From an uncultured Christensenella sp. (GTDB lineage: Bacteria; Bacillota; Clostridia; Christensenellales; UBA1242), in assembly GCA_949293915.1 (NCBI GenBank), contig CASFFJ010000035.1:1-6664 (forward strand): a stretch of 6,664 nucleotides of DNA, given 5' to 3'. How positions within the stretch are numbered: the first letter of the stretch is position 1; every line of letters begins with the position of its first letter. Positions 1 through 5,200 of the stretch are shown piece after piece. The notes under the pieces are model-generated. The model ran no database searches. It saw nothing but the letters and a program-made list of their open reading frames with translations, and was not told the DNA's origin. The translations under genes were made by a program, and so were the position numbers.

Positions 1-822
1 ATCGCCAAAAGTACAGCACATAACCACGCCTGAACCTTTATCTAAATCTACTTTGTCATCAGTAAGCACTGGCACGCTAAAATCATACAGCGGTATGCGA
101 ATTTTTTTGTTTAAAAGGTGTTGATTTTTTTCATCTTTTGGATTGATAAATATACAGTCACAAGCACATAATAATTCAGGACGAGTGGTTGCTATCTCTA
201 CATAATCATCGCTACCATCTATATAAAAGCGCAAATAATTAAAAGTGGTTTCCATCTCATTGCTTTCTAATTCGCTTTGTGCAATGCTTGTCCTACATTT
301 CGTGCACCATAATGCTGGGGATAGAGCGCAATAAGATTCGCCTTTTTTGTATAAGTCAATGAAACTCATTTGACTCAATCGTTGACTTTCTTTACTAACA
401 GTGTGATACATCAAGCTCCAGTCAGCCGAATTGCCAACAGAGATAAATAATTTTTTAAACTCATCTTCTAGATCTTGCACAGTATTATAACATATTTCAC
501 GGAAACGTTCGCGTCCGACTTCGTGCGCTTTTATTCCGTGTGTTTTTTCTACATAAAGTTCAGTAGGTAAACCATTATCATCAAATCCAAAAGGATAAAA
601 GACATTAAAGCCTTGCATACGCTTATATCGCGCCACAAATTCAGCCTGACTGTAACTAAAAATATGTCCAATATGTATTTTACCATTTACAGTTGGTGGT
701 GGCGTATCTATTGAATAAATTGGTTTATTGCTGTTTTTATCAAATTTATAAATATCATTTTCTTGCCAAAAATTTTGCCATTTGTTTTCAGATTGTCGTG
801 CATTATATTTGTTTTCCAACAT
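1..822 (-). CDS. valS: Valyl-tRNA synthetase, archaeal/rickettsial type (N-terminal part, runs off left edge)
   Basis: ValS is a cytoplasmic class I synthetase that charges tRNA-Val with valine and hydrolyses mischarged Thr-tRNA-Val in an inserted editing domain. The first 274 codons are present, of roughly 800-900 in the family. The reverse-strand frame opens MLENKYNARQ, followed by the substrate-site run DTPPPTVNG at 39-47, an exact class I HIGH motif at 50-53, and FDDNGLPTE at 80-88. A CTKC pair at 173-176 looks like half of a zinc knuckle. The editing (CP1) domain shows ATTRPELL at 211-218 and KGSGVVMCCTFGD at 262-274. The KMSKS motif and anticodon-binding domain lie outside the window. 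DDNGLPTE and MCCTFGD are typical of the archaeal/rickettsial ValS branch; E. coli and Bacillus ValS have a DHAGIATQ-type motif instead. The start is fixed by AGGAG five bases upstream. Identity is secure and the branch assignment is from remembered motifs. Confidence 0.95.
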   Translation of the reverse strand, partial: MLENKYNARQSENKWQNFWQENDIYKFDKNSNKPIYSIDTPPPTVNGKIHIGHIFSYSQAEFVARYKRMQGFNVFYPFGFDDNGLPTELYVEKTHGIKAHEVGRERFREICYNTVQDLEDEFKKLFISVGNSADWSLMYHTVSKESQRLSQMSFIDLYKKGESYCALSPALWCTKCRTSIAQSELESNEMETTFNYLRFYIDGSDDYVEIATTRPELLCACDCIFINPKDEKNQHLLNKKIRIPLYDFSVPVLTDDKVDLDKGSGVVMCCTFGD

Positions 823-827
823 ATTAT

Positions 828-832
828 CTCCT
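828..832 (-). promoter_or_regulatory. Ribosome binding site of valS
   Basis: On the minus strand AGGAG lies five bases before the valS ATG (TAGGAGATAATATG). It is a canonical Shine-Dalgarno core and decides the start codon. It also shows that this organism uses ordinary Shine-Dalgarno initiation, which makes its absence before rsmA noticeable. Confidence 0.88.
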
Positions 833-847
833 AAAATTTATTTACAT

Positions 848-877
848 AGTTTAACATATTCTTATAGATAAAGTCAA
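848..877 (-). promoter_or_regulatory. Sigma-A type promoter of valS
   Basis: Read on the minus strand, TTGACT (872-877, 5/6 match to the -35 consensus) is followed after 18 bases by TAAACT (848-853, 4/6 match to the -10 consensus). The -10 is preceded by TG one base away, an extended -10. The predicted start is near 841, giving a leader of only about 19 bases that contains the Shine-Dalgarno site. The site lies downstream of the putative rsmA terminator, so valS is probably transcribed on its own. This is a motif-based prediction. Confidence 0.7.
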
Positions 878-978
878 GTTAAATATGATAATTAAAATAT
901 TAACATATACAATGTTTCAAGTTGTTCACTCTATAAAAATTTTTAAATAAATTTTTTTAAAAAAAGATTAAAAACATA

Positions 979-1015
979 AAAAATACTAAAACTATTTGAT
1001 TTTTTTAGTATTTTT
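979..1015 (-). terminator. Putative A/T-only hairpin terminator after rsmA
   Basis: Bases 979-991 (aaaaatactaaaa) are exactly complementary to 1003-1015 (ttttagtattttt), giving a 13-bp stem with an 11-base loop. It starts 11 bases past the rsmA stop codon. Only one pair is G-C, so the stem is weak. The minus-strand RNA continues into broken U runs from 978 down to 961. Position between the rsmA stop and the valS promoter supports a terminator role. With such low GC, a chance inverted repeat cannot be excluded. No gene is seen anywhere in 823-1026. Confidence 0.5.
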
Positions 1016-1026
1016 AAAAAATTTTA

Positions 1027-1815
1027 TTATTTTTTTAATAAATTATAAAGTTTTATAAAGTCTTCTACAGATATTTGCTCAGGGCGAATTGTTGCTGGAT
1101 AGTTTAATTGATTAAGTGCTGATAGAATTTCGGTTTTATCGTATGTGGCTTTTACAAGATTGTTAACAAGTGTTTTTCGTCGCATTGCAAAAGATTTGTG
1201 AATCAACTCTTTGAACGCATTAAAATCATTAATTTTATATTTATTATGTGGTACGAGCAAGCATAGTGCACTATCGATTTTTGGTGGTGGGGTAAAGTTT
1301 TCTTTAGCAACAATTCGTGTGATTTTAACATCAAAAATTGATTGTAATATTACACTGGTTATACCATATTCTTTTGTGCCACACTGACTAGCGAAACGAT
1401 AGGCTACTTCTTTTTGTATCAAAACAAGAATACTCTTGAATTTATTAATATGCGCAATTAATTTAAAGATAATGGGAGTGGTGATATAATATGGAATATT
1501 TGCCACTACGCGTGCATTTTCTAGATGTAATTTTTCAATGTCTGCTTGCATAAAATCGTTGAAATAAAATTCTATATTTGGGTAATTATGTGCAAACAAA
1601 TTTAATCTTTCAAATAATGATTTATCTATTTCAAATGAAATAACTTTTTTTGCATTTTGTGCCAAGATTTCAGTTAGTGTTCCTGCGCCAGCACCTATCT
1701 CTAAAATGGTATCATTTTTTTCAACCAATCCATCTCGCGCGATTGCGTTTAATAGATTTTTATCAAATAAAAAATTTTGTCCTAAACTTTTTTTATAATC
1801 AAATTTTTCTTTCAT
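1027..1815 (-). CDS. rsmA: 16S rRNA (adenine1518-N6/adenine1519-N6)-dimethyltransferase RsmA (KsgA)
   Basis: RsmA uses S-adenosylmethionine to dimethylate two adjacent adenines in the 3'-terminal hairpin of 16S rRNA, a late quality-control step in 30S assembly. Loss of the activity classically gives kasugamycin resistance. The 262-residue protein is complete and slightly shorter than E. coli KsgA (about 273). The Rossmann-fold methyltransferase motifs appear in order: KKSLGQNFL at 8-16; the SAM-binding loop ILEIGAGAGTLTE at 37-49; acidic FEID at 61-64, which binds the ribose; catalytic NIPYY at 106-110; and QKEVAYR at 134-140. FTPPPKIDSA at 174-183 and FAMRRKTLVNNL at 209-220 follow, in the C-terminal part that helps hold rRNA. 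The ATG is the only plausible start, because an in-frame TAA lies nine bases upstream. No Shine-Dalgarno site precedes it. The rnmV gene often found just upstream in Bacillota is absent; a divergent surface-protein gene lies there instead. Confidence 0.97.
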   Translation of the reverse strand: MKEKFDYKKSLGQNFLFDKNLLNAIARDGLVEKNDTILEIGAGAGTLTEILAQNAKKVISFEIDKSLFERLNLFAHNYPNIEFYFNDFMQADIEKLHLENARVVANIPYYITTPIIFKLIAHINKFKSILVLIQKEVAYRFASQCGTKEYGITSVILQSIFDVKITRIVAKENFTPPPKIDSALCLLVPHNKYKINDFNAFKELIHKSFAMRRKTLVNNLVKATYDKTEILSALNQLNYPATIRPEQISVEDFIKLYNLLKK

Positions 1816-1821
1816 ATTTAT

Positions 1822-1850
1822 ATTTTATCAAATTATCAAATGATTGTAAA
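1822..1850 (-). promoter_or_regulatory. Sigma-A type promoter of rsmA, predicted to give a leaderless mRNA
   Basis: On the minus strand TTTACA (1845-1850, 5/6 match to -35) is followed by exactly 17 bases and TAAAAT (1822-1827, 5/6 match to -10). TG at 1829-1830 makes the -10 extended. Six bases separate the -10 from the A of the ATG, so the expected start nucleotide coincides with that A. An 8-bp tandem repeat (tatcaaat at 1826-1833 and 1834-1841 on the plus strand) fills much of the spacer. It creates a second, poorer -10 (GATAAT, 1832-1837) that would give a leader of about 10 bases. Confidence 0.65.
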
Positions 1851-1934
1851 GAGAAATTTTTATTAAGTTTTTCATTTAATTCGAAATAATAAAAATCATC
1901 ATTTTTACATAATGAAAAATAAACATTTTATGAT

Positions 1935-1976
1935 ATTTTTATTAATTTTCATTAAATTTTTATTAATTTTCATTAA
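1935..1976. repeat. 21-bp tandem repeat, two perfect copies
   Basis: The 21-base unit atttttattaattttcatta occupies 1935-1955 and repeats without change at 1956-1976, with one further matching base after it. The period equals two helical turns. It opens a tract (1935-2053) with only four G or C bases in 119. It could be replication slippage in simple sequence or a phased binding site; the sequence does not decide. Confidence 0.85.
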
Positions 1977-2006
1977 AATTTTAATTTTTTTATAAATATT
2001 TTTGAA

Positions 2007-2036
2007 ATTTTTAATAATTTTCTATTTTTAATAATT
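2007..2036. repeat. 13-bp direct repeat in the A/T tract
   Basis: The sequence atttttaataatt occurs at 2007-2019 and again at 2024-2036, a 17-base period. It lies in the same A/T tract as the 21-bp repeat. Sequence of this simplicity repeats easily by chance, so it is recorded as structure only. Confidence 0.5.
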
Positions 2037-2135
2037 ATTTTTTTAATAAAAATTCATTGCATTTATTTTATTAATTTACGTTATTGTTAGAAATTAACTG
2101 TAATTTATCAAGTTTGATTTTTAAACGTGTTTTGT

Positions 2136-2164
2136 TTGACATAAAAAAAATAAAATTATATAAT
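2136..2164 (+). promoter_or_regulatory. Perfect-consensus sigma-A promoter of the giant surface-protein gene
   Basis: TTGACA at 2136-2141 and TATAAT at 2159-2164 match both hexamers completely and are separated by the optimal 17 bases. The spacer is almost all A and T. Transcription is predicted to start near G2171, giving a leader of about 56 bases before the ATG at 2227. It is the best promoter match in the window and implies strong basal expression unless repressed. Confidence 0.85.
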
Positions 2165-2184
2165 TATTTTGTAGTATTTTGTAG
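2165..2184 (+). repeat. 10-bp tandem repeat across the predicted transcription start
   Basis: The sequence tattttgtag occurs twice back to back (2165-2174 and 2175-2184), directly after the -10 box and spanning the expected +1. A spacing of about one helical turn puts both copies on the same DNA face. This position would suit a repressor, or slippage that alters the initially transcribed region. Neither role is demonstrated. Confidence 0.6.
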
Positions 2185-2188
2185 ATAA

Positions 2189-2204
2189 TAAGATTAAAAT
2201 CTTA
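2189..2204 (+). promoter_or_regulatory. Short palindrome in the 5' leader (possible hairpin or operator)
   Basis: The arms taagatt (2189-2195) and aatctta (2198-2204) are exact inverse complements around two central bases. As RNA this would make a weak six-pair hairpin with a four-base loop, ending 11 bases before the Shine-Dalgarno region. As DNA it could be a dimeric-protein site. It is short and A/T-rich, so it may have no role. Confidence 0.35.
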
Positions 2205-2215
2205 AATTTGCATTT

Positions 2216-2224
2216 AGGTAGGGG
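2216..2224 (+). promoter_or_regulatory. Ribosome binding site of the giant surface-protein gene
   Basis: AGGTAGGGG precedes the ATG at 2227. The AGG at 2216-2218 is eight bases away, at a normal spacing, while the GGGG run ends two bases from the start. An in-frame TAG at 2215-2217 excludes any earlier start, and the next in-frame ATG lies inside the hydrophobic segment. This supports 2227 as the start. Confidence 0.65.
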
Positions 2225-2226
2225 AA

Positions 2227-5200
2227 ATGAAAGCAAGTAAAATTTTTAAAATTATTGGAATAGTTGTTGGTTCAGTGATAGCTTTCACTGGTGTTGTCAT
2301 TGGTGGAATGGCAATTGCGGGCAAATTTAAAAAGCCTATTATTTATCCTGAACGTTTAGAGTTTGTCGATAGTGAGCAAACTATTGTTTTTGATGGCATA
2401 AGCAATGATAGTTGGTATAATTTTACGCTCAATGGTTATGCTGATGCCGAATATGCTGTTAACCAAAAAACTTGTTATCTATATTTTGACAACAACATAG
2501 GTGCAGAATTAATTACATTGTATGACAAGAACAAGAAATTACTTACTGCCACCAACAATCGTTATTTAATTGAATGTAATGAGCCGGTATATTATAAACT
2601 TAATACTGATTATTTTAAAACTAACAGCGAATTAAATGCTATGTCGGCTGATGAGCGTGCTGAATATTATAATAGACTTGATGCTCATTTTAATAAAACT
2701 AATTATGGTCAAGTGTCACTTGTTGCTCGTGACAAGAAGAATCAAATAAAATCAAATACTTTAAAAATTTACATAGATAGAAAAGTTTCAAGCATACATT
2801 TAGATACAGATAAGGTTGATAATTCAATACAAGAACTAGATATTACATTAGGTATAGGAGTTGATCAAACTTTTAAGTTTACAACTGTACCAGAACATTC
2901 ATTGCAACCTATCTCTAGTTTGCCAGCAAAAGATGTTGAGATTTATTATCTAGATACGGATAAAAACCCTAATGACCCAGACTACGTTTTAATTGATGAT
3001 GATTCATTAAGTGAATATTCATTCTTATCAAAAAATAGCGAAAATGAATATGTTTTCTCATCAGCAGAGGCTGGTGTATATGAGTTTATAGTTGCTGTAT
3101 TTTCAACTTATCAAGCTAAAAATGACTATTTGAATGATACAGATAATTCAAACAATTCCAATTTTGACAGAATCAACGAGATGACTAAACAGATAATAAA
3201 TATATCCGTTGTTAACGCAGATATATCCAGTGTTACAATGAATGTAGATATAGGATTTAACGTTTATAGCGATAATAACTATATTTCATTAGATGGACAA
3301 TCAGGAGTTGAAGGTGCGAATGATAATGATTTAAATCTTATAATGAAGGATGAATACGACAACCCTACAATCATTAGATATAATGAAACGATATTTGGAT
3401 TAACAGAAGACAATTTTGAAACAAAAAATGTTAGGTTTGTGAATAGTAAGAACGAAGCAGATTTCTTTATTGTCAATGGCGTTATTTCTAATGTAGATAA
3501 TGCTTACATTTTATATCAAGATCAAAAACAATATAAAATTAATTTAACTCAACACACTATTCAAGATAATGAAGGTTATGAATACATAATTGTTGATAGT
3601 TTAGCTTTATCAAATGGTAATGAACAAGGAGAAGTTAGCACATATTTATCAGATTCTGATGTAGTTGTATTAAAAATTGATGGAACTAATCAAAATAATA
3701 ATTATACACTTGTTCGCTTACTTTCAGGATGTTATTTAGATTTATATGAAGTTACAACTGATGATAATAGCACAAGTTATTCGCACGCCGATTTCAACTA
3801 TTCAGTGAGCAGGCCTATCAATTCAGGTAGTGACAAATCGTGGAACATTGTAATTAAAGAACAACCAGATGCTAGCAAGACTATTAAACTTGGCATTTTA
3901 GTCATCAACAATTCTGGTACGTATAAATTTGCTACTGCTAATGTTAGTTTTAATGTTGTTGATTTAGCATACGAATTTAACGCAACAAATTATAACTTAA
4001 ATATTGATTATTCACTAGATAGTAACAATAAATACAATCGTATGTTTAGTGAAATAAAGGCTAGTGATATTGTAAATATTAGTGTTGGTACTTATGATGC
4101 GTGCGTGTTTGTGACACCAGTAGTCGAAGAAGGTGGACATTATGATATTGATGTTTTAGAAAATGTTACATACACTGTTAATGAAAACACGTATTGTCTA
4201 GTAGGTTATTTTAATGGTGTAGATTTTGTAAATAATGTTCGTGTACGCGCTGGCGCAACTAATCAAGACACAAAAATTTATATGTTGCAATTAAAGAACG
4301 CGTATAAGAAAACTGCAGAAGACACTATTGAGAAAGAATTATATCCTCAAATATCATTTGTATATTCATTAAAAAACGCAGATGACACAACGAGTGAAGT
4401 GATATTAACTTATGATAGCGAAAATAATATATTTGTTGCAGAACAAAATGGCGAAAATGTAGACTTTTCATTTATATCTATTGATAGTCGTACGCAAATT
4501 ATTATAGGCGAAAATACATACAATTTTGATAGATTTGAAATTAAAGATGAAACAATACAATCTATATCAATACAATCTATAGTTAATCAATCATATTTAA
4601 CAGCTGATAAAGCAATTGATATAAATGTTTATTATATGCTTAACAATAGTATTGTCGAATCTAGTTTTGATACAACCGATTCTACAAAAATCACTATTGA
4701 TGGCAGTAAATATGTGGTATACGAGAACACCACTGATTGCATTGCATACTTTACTTCTGCTAATTCATTAATGCTACAAGATATTTTAGCGCTTGGCACA
4801 ACACAATATAGTATCAATGCAAGACTTTATGATAATAATGGGAATTTGTATGATGCGAATTCTAGTCTTTTAACTAATTTTATTGCAGACAATTTTAATG
4901 GAATAGAAGCTAACATTGAGCAAAATATTTCAGCGGTTAATCCGGGTATTAAAATTAGTTTTGATGTAGAGAGTTTTTATAGAGATGATTATTATTTAAC
5001 CATTGTATTTAGTTACAATGGGGTGGAGTTAGAGTCACAACCGCTATATATCAAGAGTACTGCACCTGAGAACATTGTGATAAGTATACCAGAAAATTCA
5101 TACTCCGCTAATCTTAGCAATGAACTATCTAACTTAAATGAACAACTTTACATAAAAGTGGCGGTTGGTTATGATGGTGGTTATACGTATTCATATTATT

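Larger units (their letters stand above)
1816..2226. other. Divergent A/T-rich intergenic region between rsmA and the surface-protein gene
   Basis: These 411 bases contain no supportable gene on either strand. From left to right they hold the rsmA promoter (1822-1850), a very A/T-rich tract with short tandem repeats (about 1935-2053) and a mixed stretch (2054-2135) with nothing recognisable. The consensus promoter, tandem repeat, palindrome and ribosome binding site of the large gene (2136-2224) complete it. No T-box, riboswitch-like fold or tRNA was recognised. Confidence 0.8.

Noticed and set aside
900..960. Additional A/T inverted repeats upstream of the valS promoter, such as aaaaattttt.
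   Set aside because: Runs of A followed by T are self-complementary by composition alone, and no G-C pairs or conserved context support a function.
1650..1889. A 79-codon plus-strand open frame overlapping the start of rsmA.
   Set aside because: It is antisense to the conserved SAM-binding region of rsmA, its composition is Phe/Leu/His-rich as expected from a reverse reading, and it has no ribosome binding site.
1935..2036. A CRISPR-like or IS-end structure from the short repeats in the intergenic region.
   Set aside because: The repeats are contiguous or nearly so, have no unique spacers of constant length, consist almost only of A and T, and have no cas or transposase gene nearby.
1930..2135. 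A possible replication origin, suggested by the A/T-rich unwinding-like tract beside rsmA.
   Set aside because: No DnaA box (TTATCCACA or its complement) was found, and neither dnaA, dnaN nor rpmH is present.
3279..3476. A 65-codon minus-strand open frame with a hydrophobic look.
   Set aside because: It lies wholly inside the giant plus-strand gene and has no Shine-Dalgarno site or recognisable family. Reverse readings of Asn/Asp/Ile-rich genes give such hydrophobic shadows.
4632..4817. A 61-codon minus-strand open frame.
   Set aside because: It is a shadow of the giant gene, with no start signals and no recognisable product.
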